The notes: generated by a model not told the origin, from the letters alone. Positions 50,067 through 58,782 are shown, counted from the stretch's first letter. The stretch is DNA of 64,000 bases from Actinoplanes auranticolor (GCF_018332655.1 NZ_BOQL01000084.1:1-64000); one strand, 5' to 3'. Numbers and translations: made by a program.

Positions 50067-52034
50067 ATGACGATTACGGGTATTGACTCGACAGGCCAGT
50101 CGGCCGGCGGGAACGTTCTGCCGCCCGACCCCGCCGCCGACGCCGACGACCTGGACGCGGAGCTGCGCGCGCTGGAGAGCGAGGTCGCCGCCGCGCCGAT
50201 CTCGGTCATACCCGCTGTTGACACCGAGGACGCCGAGCAGGCCGCGCCGGACCCGCGGCCCCGGTGGTGGCGCACTCTCACCTGGCGAGATGTTCTCGCA
50301 ATAGTCACCTTCATTGCGGTAGCTGTCTTCGTCACGGCCCCGTTGTGGCTCAATCTTGATCATGAGTTGCGCGATGATCCCCAGGATCAGGCATTCTTTG
50401 AGTGGATGTTGGCGCACGGTGCACGCGTGCTCACGGATGGCGTTTATCCGTTCTTCTCGGATCGCATGAATTACCCCGATGGGGTGAACATGATGGCCAA
50501 CACGTCGGTGTTGGCCGTTTCGCTGCCGATGACGCCCGTCACTGCCGTCTTCGGGCCGCATGTGGCGTTCAACGCGTTTCTTACGCTGGCCTTGGCAGCT
50601 ACCGGTATTTCGTGGTATTTCGTGCTGTCCCGCCAGTTCGTCAGCTCCCGGCTGGCGGCCTGGGTCGGCGCGCTGTTCGCCACGTTCGCGCCGAGCATGA
50701 TCTCGCACGCCGGCGGCCACCCGAACATCGTCTCGCAGTTCCTGGTGCCGCTGATCATCTGGCGCACGCTCGCGCTGCGGGTGCCGGGCCGCGCGGTCCG
50801 CAACGGGCTGCTGCTCGCCGGCCTGCTGGTCTGGCAGGCGTTCATCAACCTCGAGATCCTTTTCATGACCGCGGTCGGTCTGGGCATCTTCTGCCTGGTC
50901 TCGGCGATCGCGCGGCGCCGGAGCCGGCCGGGCGAGACCACGACGTTCCTGCGCGGGCTCGGTGTGGCGGGTGGCACGACGCTGGTGCTGCTGGCGTACC
51001 CGCTGTACGTGCAGTTCTTCGGGCCGCAGAGCTACCACGGGCTCCCCGAGTTCGTCCGGTACTTCGGGGCCGACCTGGGATCCTTCACCGCGTACGCGCA
51101 GCGCTCGATCGCCGGCAACAGCATCACCGCGGGCCGCCTCGCCCAGAACGCCGCCGAGGAGAACGCGTTCTTCGGCTGGGGCCTGGTCATCCTCTTCTTC
51201 GGCCTGGTGGCCTGGATGCGCCGCAATGTGACCATCGTGACACTGGCCGGCATCGCCCTGTTCTTCGGCGCGATGTCTCTCGGCCCGAGCATCCGGCTCA
51301 ACGGCGTCGACACCGGCGTCCCCGGCCTGTGGTCGCTGCTGCACAGCGTCCCGATCCTGAACTCGGCCGTGCCGACCCGGTGGGCCCTGGCGATCGCACC
51401 GATCGTCGCCATCATGCTGGCGCTGGGTTGCCAGCGCGCCTCGGACCTGATGAAGGCCCAGCCGGCCGCCCGCGGCCCGGTCCGGGTGGCGATGATCACG
51501 GCGGTGGCCATGGCGCTCGTCCCGCTCACGCCCACCCCGCTGCGCACCACCCCGATGGACCCGGTGCCGGCCTTCGTGACCTCGGGCGAGTGGAAGCAGT
51601 ACGTGGACGAGAACCACACGCTGGTCGCCCTGCCGCTGCCGGACAGTTCCTACCCCGATCCGCTGCGCTGGAGCGCCTACACGGGCCAGGACATGCGGAT
51701 CGTCAGCGCGTACGCCCTGCTGCCGAGCCGCAACCCGCTCGACCCGACGGACCGCTCGGCCCAGTTTGCACCGCCGTGGCGCCCGACGAGCGGCCTGATG
51801 GCGTCGATCAAGCAGGGCAACCCGATCCCGGAGATCACCGAGACCCGCCGCGAGATGACGCTGGCCGACCTGCGCTACTGGAAGGCGGGGGTGGTGGTGC
51901 TGACGCCGCAGGTCCGCGACATCGAGATGCTGCGGGCGATGACGCAGCTGCTGGGCTTCCAGCCGACGTGGACGGGTGGGGCCTGGGTCTGGGACGTCCG
52001 CAATCTCGTGGACTCGGAGAAGACGAACCAGTAG
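50067..52034 (+). CDS. Large polytopic membrane protein, GT-C glycosyltransferase-like
   Basis: A 655-residue protein: acidic cytoplasmic head (about 1-75), then roughly ten to twelve membrane helices, and a C-terminal soluble part with SYPDPLRWSAYTGQDMRIV. An early luminal loop with LDHELRDDPQDQAFFEWML has acidic residues where GT-C enzymes place their catalytic Asp. This supports a lipid-linked sugar transferase, but no family is certain. A TAGGCT box lies ten bases before the ATG. Confidence 0.75.
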   Translation: MTITGIDSTGQSAGGNVLPPDPAADADDLDAELRALESEVAAAPISVIPAVDTEDAEQAAPDPRPRWWRTLTWRDVLAIVTFIAVAVFVTAPLWLNLDHELRDDPQDQAFFEWMLAHGARVLTDGVYPFFSDRMNYPDGVNMMANTSVLAVSLPMTPVTAVFGPHVAFNAFLTLALAATGISWYFVLSRQFVSSRLAAWVGALFATFAPSMISHAGGHPNIVSQFLVPLIIWRTLALRVPGRAVRNGLLLAGLLVWQAFINLEILFMTAVGLGIFCLVSAIARRRSRPGETTTFLRGLGVAGGTTLVLLAYPLYVQFFGPQSYHGLPEFVRYFGADLGSFTAYAQRSIAGNSITAGRLAQNAAEENAFFGWGLVILFFGLVAWMRRNVTIVTLAGIALFFGAMSLGPSIRLNGVDTGVPGLWSLLHSVPILNSAVPTRWALAIAPIVAIMLALGCQRASDLMKAQPAARGPVRVAMITAVAMALVPLTPTPLRTTPMDPVPAFVTSGEWKQYVDENHTLVALPLPDSSYPDPLRWSAYTGQDMRIVSAYALLPSRNPLDPTDRSAQFAPPWRPTSGLMASIKQGNPIPEITETRREMTLADLRYWKAGVVVLTPQVRDIEMLRAMTQLLGFQPTWTGGAWVWDVRNLVDSEKTNQ

Positions 52035-52125
52035 CGGCGCCTCTACAGTCCGGGTCGGTGCCCTGCCCCGGCTGGCTGCGCGTCGAAGCCGCGCAACCCG
52101 GGTAACAAAACCTCAGCCGCCGCCG

Positions 52126-52932
52126 CTACTTGATGCAGCAGCCCACGCAGACCTTGGGCTTCGGCAGGGTGAAGGCCAGGCAACACGTCTTGCGCTGCAC
52201 GTCCAGATTGCCACCGCGGCCCGGGACCAGCTCGATCAGGTCTTCGACCCCGAGCGTCCCCAGCAGCGTCGCGATCGTCTCCGCCGACGAGCCCGGCAGC
52301 ACGTCCGCCGAGCGCAGCACCGCATAAGCCACCCCGGACGACAGCGACCCGAGCAGCGTGCGCTGGCCCAGCCGGACCTTGGTGTGGATCGCGTCGAGCA
52401 GCGGCGTCAGGTGCTCGTCCAGCAGCGATCGCCGCAGCTCTTCCAGCAGCGCCGTCTCGTCGGCGACGACCCGGACGTGGGCCAGGCCGCTGAGTGCCAG
52501 CGGGTCGGACGGGAGCACCGCCACCGTGATGTCGCGGTGCAGGCCGAGGGTGACCAGCGGGCGCGGGTCGTTGAAGTGCATCAGCACGTCGGTGCCGGTC
52601 AGCAGCGGCACCCGGCGCGCGGAGGCCCAGCCCAGCACGGCCGGCAGAGCCAGCCAGTAGGTGTAGGCCTTCCAGGCCAGCGCGGCGGCGGCATGCGGCT
52701 GGGCCTGCCAGCGCTCGCGGGAGGAGTCGAGCAGAGTGTCGAGGCTGGCGCCGGCCAGGTCGGAGGTGGGCTGCCAGCCGGTCGGGTCCTGGACCGTCAG
52801 GTCCGGCGCCAGGCCGGGCAGCTCGGTGCTCGTGCCGAACATGGCGCGCAGGGTTGCGGTCACCGGCGCGAGGGGCTGCGCGGGGGAGGCGGAGTGATCG
52901 GAGACGACACGATCCAACGCGGTGGTCACCAC
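52126..52932 (-). CDS. FhuF-like [2Fe-2S] ferric-siderophore reductase
   Basis: A 268-residue protein that ends in CCLAFTLPKPKVCVGCC. This is the C-C-x10-C-x2-C cluster motif of FhuF, which releases iron from ferric siderophores. The body has the FhuF-type helical region (ALAWKAYTYWLALPAVLGW). GTG 52932 or the next GTG codon at 52929 is the start; neither has a good ribosome site. An IdeR/DmdR-type iron box lies about 95 bases upstream, fitting induction under iron shortage. Confidence 0.85.
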   Translation of the reverse strand: MVTTALDRVVSDHSASPAQPLAPVTATLRAMFGTSTELPGLAPDLTVQDPTGWQPTSDLAGASLDTLLDSSRERWQAQPHAAAALAWKAYTYWLALPAVLGWASARRVPLLTGTDVLMHFNDPRPLVTLGLHRDITVAVLPSDPLALSGLAHVRVVADETALLEELRRSLLDEHLTPLLDAIHTKVRLGQRTLLGSLSSGVAYAVLRSADVLPGSSAETIATLLGTLGVEDLIELVPGRGGNLDVQRKTCCLAFTLPKPKVCVGCCIK

Positions 52933-53025
52933 TGGGCGCCGCTCGGGCGGAGGCAGCGCGGCTTCATCCGCTGGATCACCACTGTCACCTCGCCACGCTC
53001 CGCTGATCAGGACGGCCCACCATAC

Positions 53026-53044
53026 CTTGTTAAGGCTAACCTAA
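53026..53044. promoter_or_regulatory. Iron box (IdeR/DmdR/DtxR-type operator)
   Basis: The 19-base sequence at these positions matches the actinobacterial iron box TTAGGTTAGGCTAACCTAA at 15 of 19 positions by eye, including a perfect GGCTAACCTAA right half. It lies about 95 bases before the FhuF-like gene and 200 bases before the XRE-deformylase gene. Another half-site-like GACCTAACC is at about 53117. Confidence 0.75.
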
Positions 53045-53240
53045 CCACGCCAGCAAAACCCCCACATACCCGGCCCCGGACAGGTGTTCTTCGGGTAAAT
53101 ACCCCCAGCAAGGGTGACCTAACCGAGCGTTGTGCCGTTGCCGGTTTCGTCAAGGTATCTGTCGGCAACGCGCTACTAGCCCCATGCGGACACCGGAAGA
53201 CATGGACACTGAAATTCCTGTCGCAAAGGGGACATCCGTG

Positions 53241-54800
53241 ATGACCACCTCGCCTGTCGAGAGGGCTGCCGACCACTTCGTGTCGGCGCTCGCGCAATGG
53301 CGGGTCGAGCGCGGGATGACGAAGAAGCAGCTCGCCGCGCGCATGGGGTTCGATCCGTCGTACGTCAGCCACGTCGAGGGCCGGCGGCACAAGCCGACCG
53401 AGGACTTCGCCCGGCGGGCCGAGGCGGTGCTGGCCGCCGGCGGTGCCATCTGGCAGAGATTCCAGGAGTACGACGAACTGCGGCACGCCCGCGGTCCCGT
53501 CCTGCACCGCGACCCTCCCGTGCCCGCGCAGTGGATGCCGCCGGGCACCGGGCTGATCGTCGAGCAGGAGGTCGCCGAGCTCACGTACACCGACGGGGCC
53601 TACCGGTGTGTGATCCGGCGCGCGCTCTACAACGCCGGGGTCGAGCCGGTCACCCGTTATCTGGTGAAGATCGCCGTCGACCGGTACCCGCACGACCCGC
53701 AGGGCTCCAACCGGCACCACCGGCAGCACCCGCTCAGCTTCGAGGAGATGGACCTGCGTGCGGTGGCCGGCGAGGGTGCCGCCACCGAGCCGATGCAGTG
53801 GCGGCTCAAGCTGGACCGGGACGCGGCCAAGGAGGTCTGGCTGCTCTTCGCCAACGACCACGGCCAGTTCCCGCTCTACCCCGGCGAGCGCACCACCATC
53901 GAGTACGCGTACACGGTCGGCGAGGAGAAGTGGGGGCAGTGGTTCCAGCGGGCCGTGCGCCTGCCCACCCGCAACCTCACCGTACGGCTGGACTTCCCGG
54001 TCGAGTTCGAGCCCCAGGTGTGGGGTGTCGAGACCTCGCTGGCCGCCGAGGTGCCCGTGCGTACCCCGCTGGAGCGCCACAACGACGCACGCCGCGCGGT
54101 CTTCGAATGGTCGACCGACGCTCCGCTGCTCAACGCCCGGTACCGCCTCGAGTGGCGGTTCCGGGGCCAGGCCGCACCGACCACCCCGGACGAAGGAGTC
54201 CCGAAGCCCCGGACCAACGGGAGCCAGTACGAGCAGCCCCACGAGCTGAGAGCGAGCCAGCGGATGCGTGGAATCGGCATCGTGCAGCGCGGCGCGGACC
54301 TGCTGCGGCAACGCGCCCGGCACTTCCAGCTGCCCCGGGAGGAGCTCGCCGCCCGCGACGCGGTCGCCGGTCTGCGGGCCACGCTCGACCGGCTGGAGGG
54401 ACTGCACGACTTCAGCAAGGGGGTGGGACTGGCCGCGCCGCAGATCGGCCTGGCGGTTGCCGCCGCCGTGGTACGCCCACCCGAGCGCGGCGCGGAGTCC
54501 GTGGTCCTGCTGAACCCGCGGGTCGTCGACGAGTCGAGCGAGACCGACGAGCAGTACGAGGGCTGTCTGTCCTTCTTCGACTACCGCGGCCTGGTGGTCC
54601 GGCCGTTGCGCGTCGACGTGGAGCACGCCCGCTTCGACGGCACCCGGGTGATCACCTCCTTCGAGCAGGCCATGGCCCGCCTGGTCAGCCACGAGATCGA
54701 CCACCTCGAGGGCCGGCTGTACGTGGACCGGATGGTCCCGGGAGCCAACCTCGTGCCGGTCGAGGAGTACCGCCAGACCGGCCAGCCGTGGAACTACTAG
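53241..54800 (+). CDS. XRE regulator fused to peptide deformylase
   Basis: A 519-residue two-part protein. Residues about 13-75 form an XRE helix-turn-helix (RGMTKKQLAARMGFDPSYVS), a middle domain (about 100-330) rich in beta strands looks like a sensory or oligomerisation module, and the end is a complete peptide deformylase: GVGLAAPQIG near 394, EGCLS near 440 with the metal Cys, and HEIDHLEG near 483 with two metal His and the catalytic Glu. It would remove formyl from nascent proteins, possibly coupled to gene control. ATG 53241 is preceded by AAAGGGGAC. Confidence 0.9.
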   Translation: MTTSPVERAADHFVSALAQWRVERGMTKKQLAARMGFDPSYVSHVEGRRHKPTEDFARRAEAVLAAGGAIWQRFQEYDELRHARGPVLHRDPPVPAQWMPPGTGLIVEQEVAELTYTDGAYRCVIRRALYNAGVEPVTRYLVKIAVDRYPHDPQGSNRHHRQHPLSFEEMDLRAVAGEGAATEPMQWRLKLDRDAAKEVWLLFANDHGQFPLYPGERTTIEYAYTVGEEKWGQWFQRAVRLPTRNLTVRLDFPVEFEPQVWGVETSLAAEVPVRTPLERHNDARRAVFEWSTDAPLLNARYRLEWRFRGQAAPTTPDEGVPKPRTNGSQYEQPHELRASQRMRGIGIVQRGADLLRQRARHFQLPREELAARDAVAGLRATLDRLEGLHDFSKGVGLAAPQIGLAVAAAVVRPPERGAESVVLLNPRVVDESSETDEQYEGCLSFFDYRGLVVRPLRVDVEHARFDGTRVITSFEQAMARLVSHEIDHLEGRLYVDRMVPGANLVPVEEYRQTGQPWNY

Positions 54801-55906
54801 TCGGAGAAGCTGTCGTACTTGATCCGTACGGACGGGACCTGCAGCTCGGCCAGGGTCCGCAGGGTCGCCTTGACCATCTTGCCGGAGCCCGAGACGAAGA
54901 AGTCGTGCTCGTTCCAGGGGCCGTAGCGCGCCACCACGTCGGAGATGTTGCCCTGCTCGCCGGGGAACGTCGGGTCCTCGCTGCACGCGGTCACCACGGA
55001 CAGCCAGGGGTAGCGGGCGGCGAGCCGGTTGAGCTCGGCCAGGTCGTAGAGGTCCTCGCGGGTGCGGGCGCCGAAGAAGACGTGCACCCAGCGGGTCCGG
55101 TTGTAGCGGGTCAGTTCCTCCAGCAGTGACTTGACCGGGGCCAGGCCGGTGCCGCCGGCGACGAAGACCGCGTCCCGGGTGGAGCGCCGGTCCAGGTTCA
55201 TCGAGCCCATCGGCGCGGCCAGCCGGATCATGTCGCCGACCTCCAGCCGGCGCACCAGCGCGCTGGAGACCCAGCCCGCCCCGACCGCCCGGACGTGGAA
55301 CTCCAGGGTGTTGTCGCGCCGGGGCGCGTTCGCCGGCGAGTAGGTCCGCCACAGCCGGGGCTGGAAGCGCGGGCACTCCAGGCTCAGGTACTGCCCGGCG
55401 CGGTACTCCAGGGGCTGCAGCGGCATGACGGTGAAGACCGCGATGTCGGTCGCGCGCCGTTCGTGCGCGGTGACCTCGGCATACCAGTACGGCGGGTTGG
55501 TGTCGGCCTCCGCGCCGGCCAGCATCTTGGCGGCGATCACCGCGTACGCGTCGGCCCACGCCTGGTCGTACTCGACGCCCCACTGCTCGCCCGCGAACTG
55601 CCGCATCGCCTCGATCAATGCCCCTCCGACGACCTCGTAGTGGGCTGGTTCCACGTGGAACTTGCGGTGATCACGACCGAGGGCCCGCAGATAGTCGTCG
55701 AACTTCTCCGGGTCCTCCAGGGTCTGCACGGCGGTGACGATCGCGTTGAGCAACCGCGCCCGCTGGACGTCCATGTGGACGGGGAACAGATCCCGCAGGT
55801 CCGGGTGTGACAGGAAGATCCGCGCGTAGAAGTAGCCGGCGACCTTGTCCTGATGCTCCTCGACGAGGCTCCAGCTCTCCTTGAGCAAACGCGCGAGGTC
55901 TCCCAT
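54797..55906 (-). CDS. Flavohaemoglobin-like globin-reductase fusion
   Basis: A 369-residue protein. The N-terminal globin (about 1-130) contains YFYARIFLSHPDLRDLFPVHMD and the proximal-His region HRKFHVEPAHYEVVG. The C-terminal FAD/NAD module has RLWRTYSPANAPRRDNTLEFHV, AGGTGLAPVKSLLEELTR and the closing HDFFVSGSGKMVK. It should oxidise nitric oxide or act as an oxygen/NO sensor-oxidase. Its promoter region carries a palindrome at 55938. The end overlaps the deformylase fusion gene by four bases. Confidence 0.9.
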   Translation of the reverse strand: MGDLARLLKESWSLVEEHQDKVAGYFYARIFLSHPDLRDLFPVHMDVQRARLLNAIVTAVQTLEDPEKFDDYLRALGRDHRKFHVEPAHYEVVGGALIEAMRQFAGEQWGVEYDQAWADAYAVIAAKMLAGAEADTNPPYWYAEVTAHERRATDIAVFTVMPLQPLEYRAGQYLSLECPRFQPRLWRTYSPANAPRRDNTLEFHVRAVGAGWVSSALVRRLEVGDMIRLAAPMGSMNLDRRSTRDAVFVAGGTGLAPVKSLLEELTRYNRTRWVHVFFGARTREDLYDLAELNRLAARYPWLSVVTACSEDPTFPGEQGNISDVVARYGPWNEHDFFVSGSGKMVKATLRTLAELQVPSVRIKYDSFSD

Positions 55907-55937
55907 GCCATTAGCCTGGGCACAACAGTGGGTGATG

Positions 55938-55958
55938 CATCGCACCCGAAGTGCGATG
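55938..55958. promoter_or_regulatory. Palindrome upstream of the flavohaemoglobin-like gene
   Basis: CATCGCAC at 55938-55945 and GTGCGATG at 55951-55958 form a perfect 8-bp inverted repeat around CCGAA. It lies about 32 bases before the ATG of the flavohaemoglobin-like gene, near the expected -35. It may be an operator for an NO- or oxygen-responsive regulator; no family consensus was matched. Confidence 0.45.
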
Positions 55959-56062
55959 TACGCCGCACAATTGCCGACACCCGGCGCGTCGCTTGCCCGT
56001 TAGGTCCGAATGTGCATGAACGTGATCACCCGAACGGCTGAGCCCCTCCTACAGTGGGTCCC

Positions 56063-56836
56063 GTGACCGCAGCTCTTGATCGCCCCCCGGGCACCCGCAA
56101 CCAGCTCCGCCTGGAGATAGTGATCGTTCTGCTGCTGTCCCTGGGCCAGTCCGCGGTCTATGCGGTGGTGTCGCTGGTGGCGAAGCTCACGGCCGGCAAG
56201 CCGCTCTCCCAGCAGACGGCCACGCTGAACCCGTCGCAGTCGCCGCGGCCGTACCTCGATCTCACGTACCAGTTGCTCGGGATCTTCTTCGCCCTCGTGC
56301 CGGTCCTGCTGGCGCTCTATCTACTGAGCCGCGACCGGCCGGACCCGGCACGCACGCTCGGCATCGACTTCCGCCGGCCCGCCGGCGACGCCGGCTGGGG
56401 CACCGCCCTGGCCGCAGCCATCGGCATTCCCGGCCTGCTCCTGGTGTACGCGGCAGCGGCGCTCGGCCTGAACGCGCAGATCGTGCCGGCCGCCCTGCAA
56501 CCGGTGTGGTGGGCCGTCCCCGTGCTGATCCTGGCGGCGATGCAGAACGCCATCCTGGAAGAGGTCATCGTCGTCGGCTACCTGATGACCCGCCTGCGCG
56601 AGCTGAACTGGCGCATCGGCGCCATCGTGGCGGCCAGTGCGGTCCTGCGCGGTTCGTACCACCTCTACCAGGGCTTCGGCGCGTTCGTGGGCAACGCCGT
56701 GATGGGCGTGGTGTTCGCGCTGTTCTTCCTCCGCAAGGGCAGGGTCATGCCGCTGATCGTGGCGCACACCCTGCTCGACATCGCCGCCTTCGTGGGCTAC
56801 ACCCTGCTGCCCAAGGACTGGCTCAGCTGGCTGTGA
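56063..56836 (+). CDS. CPBP-family intramembrane protease
   Basis: A 257-residue membrane protein with about seven helices. The CPBP motifs are AILEEVIVVGYLMTRL (double Glu), SYHLYQGFGAFVGNAVMGVVFALFF (His) and the last HTLLDI. The Arg of the usual EExxxR is replaced by a hydrophobic residue, so activity is uncertain. TACAGT ends seven bases before GTG 56063, so the mRNA is probably leaderless. Overlaps the convergent gene by 14 bases. Confidence 0.85.
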   Translation: MTAALDRPPGTRNQLRLEIVIVLLLSLGQSAVYAVVSLVAKLTAGKPLSQQTATLNPSQSPRPYLDLTYQLLGIFFALVPVLLALYLLSRDRPDPARTLGIDFRRPAGDAGWGTALAAAIGIPGLLLVYAAAALGLNAQIVPAALQPVWWAVPVLILAAMQNAILEEVIVVGYLMTRLRELNWRIGAIVAASAVLRGSYHLYQGFGAFVGNAVMGVVFALFFLRKGRVMPLIVAHTLLDIAAFVGYTLLPKDWLSWL

Positions 56837-58481
56837 CCGCGCCCCGGCTCAGCGCGCGGTAGTGCACGGTCGCCCGTGCGGCCATGGCCCGCACGGCGCC
56901 CCGGCTGGTCAATGTGGCGACCAGCAGGCTGGTGCCAGGGAAGAAATGGTTGATCGCGCGGACGGCGGCCCACCCGCCGGCCTGCGCGGCGATCATCCGG
57001 CCCAGCCGCCAGGTGGCGTCGGTGAGCCCGCTGTTGTCGTAGCTGTGCTGCTCGGCCGTGGCCAGCGCCGCCACCGCATCCTCCCGGACCGGATGGACGC
57101 GGGTCAGGACCAGCAGCTCGACCGCGCGCTCCCGGTCGGTCGGGTCCAGGCCGTAGGCGGCGGCGACGTGCAACGCCAGCTCGGCGTGCGTGTAGGCGGC
57201 CGCACCGAGCAGGGCGATCGGCGCGTACGACCCGGCGACGGCGGCGAAGACGCTGCTGACACTGCCGAACCGGGTGAACTGGGAGACGGCCAGCCGGGCC
57301 AGGGCGTCGGGCGTGGCGCCGGGGTACGCGGCCCGGGTGCGGGCGGCCCACTCGCCGGCGCGCGGGCCGATGGTCTGGAGCGCGGCCAGAGCGAGCAGCT
57401 CGGGGGCGTGGCCGGGATCGGCGATCAGCGCCGGCCAGGCCTCCGTCCGGACACCGGACAGCGTGTCCGCCACGGCGGCGACGGCGGGCGGCAGGGTCGG
57501 AGCAACGGGGGCGGCTGCCCCCGGCTGCCCCGGGGCCGTAGCCGGGGGCTCGGCAGCCGGGGATGTCGCCCCGGTGCGTGCCTTTTCCTGTACGTCGGCA
57601 GCCAGGTTCGGCGTGTCGCCGGGCATCAGCTCGTCATCCGCCGAGGGAGCGTTGCCCTTCGGGGCTGTCCTCTCCCCGGCTGCCGGCTGCTCAGTCTTCG
57701 GAGCCGGCGTGGTTTCTGTCTTCGCCGGTGCCGGGGTGGCGGTGGGCGGCTCATCGGGCACTGTGGTCATGTCCGGGGTGACCACGGCCGGGGCGATCTC
57801 CGCGGCTGCTGCCTTGATGGTCGCGGCGGCTTTCTTCGCCGGCCGGGTCGCCTTGGCCGCGGCTTTCTTGGCGGGCGCTGCCTCTTCGCGCGCCGCCTTC
57901 GCCGGTGCCACCTCGGGCTGCGTTGCCTTGGCAGGTGCAGGCTCCGGTCGCGGTGACTCGGCTGGGCTTGCGCCGGCCGGAGTTGCTTTGGCGGGTGGTG
58001 TCGCCTTGCGGGGCTGGCGCTTCGCGGGTGCGGTCTTTCCTGCGGGCGTTGCCTTGGCGGGTGGGCGCTGGGCGCTTTCCGGAGTGTTCGCTGCTTGCTG
58101 GGCGGGAGCGTCCGCTGCGGCTTCGACGCGGGGCTGGGCGGACTTCGCGGCGGCCTGGGTCCGGCTGCGGCTCGGCGGGGTGGGGGCGGCCGGTGGGGTG
58201 GGGGCGGAGGCCGACTTCGCCGGGCGTTGCGGGGCCGTTGCCTTGCGGGGTGTGGACTTCGCCGGATTCCGTTGCGGGCGGGGCGACGGTGTTGCTTCTG
58301 GTGCGTCTGTGCCCGTACCGGAAGAGGGTTTGTCGGCAGCCGGTGGCCGGAAGGTCACCGCCGGGGGTGCCTTCGCGGGTTTGGCCGGAGCTGATTCGGT
58401 CGGGGGAGTGGGCTGGTCAGGCGTGCTGAACGCGGGGTTGGACGTCCGCGGACGGCGCTGTTTCGGCTCGTTCTCCTCCAT
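56823..58481 (-). CDS. Ala/Pro/Lys-rich protein with EcsC-like C-terminus
   Basis: A 552-residue protein. About 300 N-terminal residues are low complexity, with repeats such as PAKKAAAKATRPAKKAAAT that look like histone H1-like tails. The C-terminal 230 residues are folded and hydrophobic-rich, with YGLDPTDRERAVELLVLTRVHPV and WRLGRMIAAQAGGWAAVRAINHFFPGTSLL, similar in style to EcsC-family proteins. Function unknown; the basic tail could bind DNA or the membrane surface. ATG 58481 begins MEENEPKQRRPR. Confidence 0.7.
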   Translation of the reverse strand: MEENEPKQRRPRTSNPAFSTPDQPTPPTESAPAKPAKAPPAVTFRPPAADKPSSGTGTDAPEATPSPRPQRNPAKSTPRKATAPQRPAKSASAPTPPAAPTPPSRSRTQAAAKSAQPRVEAAADAPAQQAANTPESAQRPPAKATPAGKTAPAKRQPRKATPPAKATPAGASPAESPRPEPAPAKATQPEVAPAKAAREEAAPAKKAAAKATRPAKKAAATIKAAAAEIAPAVVTPDMTTVPDEPPTATPAPAKTETTPAPKTEQPAAGERTAPKGNAPSADDELMPGDTPNLAADVQEKARTGATSPAAEPPATAPGQPGAAAPVAPTLPPAVAAVADTLSGVRTEAWPALIADPGHAPELLALAALQTIGPRAGEWAARTRAAYPGATPDALARLAVSQFTRFGSVSSVFAAVAGSYAPIALLGAAAYTHAELALHVAAAYGLDPTDRERAVELLVLTRVHPVREDAVAALATAEQHSYDNSGLTDATWRLGRMIAAQAGGWAAVRAINHFFPGTSLLVATLTSRGAVRAMAARATVHYRALSRGAVTAS

Positions 58482-58587
58482 GCCGAGGGAGCCTAGTCGC
58501 GCGGCGGCCGTTTCACCTGTTGGAAGACGGTGCGGTCTGTCGATTTCTCCGGATTTCGATGATCGGCGTGGCCGAGGGGCAACCTCT

Positions 58588-58617
58588 TTGCCGGGGCCCC
58601 GGGCGGTCCGGTATCCT
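58588..58617 (+). promoter_or_regulatory. Promoter of tRNA-Ser(GCU)
   Basis: TTGCCG (58588-58593) and TATCCT (58612-58617) are 18 bases apart and lie about 30 bases before the mature tRNA 5' end at 58647. The geometry fits a vegetative sigma promoter with a short 5' leader. Confidence 0.5.
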
Positions 58618-58646
58618 CAACCGTCGGTGGCCTGCGAGTCATCGGA

Positions 58647-58740
58647 GGAGACTTCGCCTAGTCCGGTCTATGGCGCCGCACTGCTAATGCGGTTGGGGTT
58701 TTACAGCCCCTCCCGGGTTCGAATCCCGGAGTCTCCGCCA
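58647..58740 (+). tRNA. tRNA-Ser (anticodon GCU)
   Basis: A type II tRNA with acceptor stem GGAGACT/AGTCTCC, anticodon loop CTGCTAA (GCU), T-arm GGGTTCGAATCCC and a long variable arm. The CCA end (58738-58740) is encoded. It reads AGC and AGU serine codons. It is followed at once by a terminator hairpin. Confidence 0.95.
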
Positions 58741-58747
58741 CGCACGC

Positions 58748-58782
58748 GAAAGGGCCGTGAGCATCACGCTCACGGCCCTTTC
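58748..58782. terminator. Terminator after tRNA-Ser(GCU)
   Basis: A perfect 15-bp stem, GAAAGGGCCGTGAGC at 58748-58762 and GCTCACGGCCCTTTC at 58768-58782, with a 5-base loop lies eight bases after the tRNA. It separates the tRNA transcript from the convergent membrane-protein gene ending at 58795 and may serve both. Confidence 0.8.

Noticed and set aside
53007-55583. 858-codon minus-strand open frame opposite the XRE-deformylase gene
   Set aside because: Mirror of a gene with intact motifs; its translation is Val/Arg/Leu-biased with no domain.
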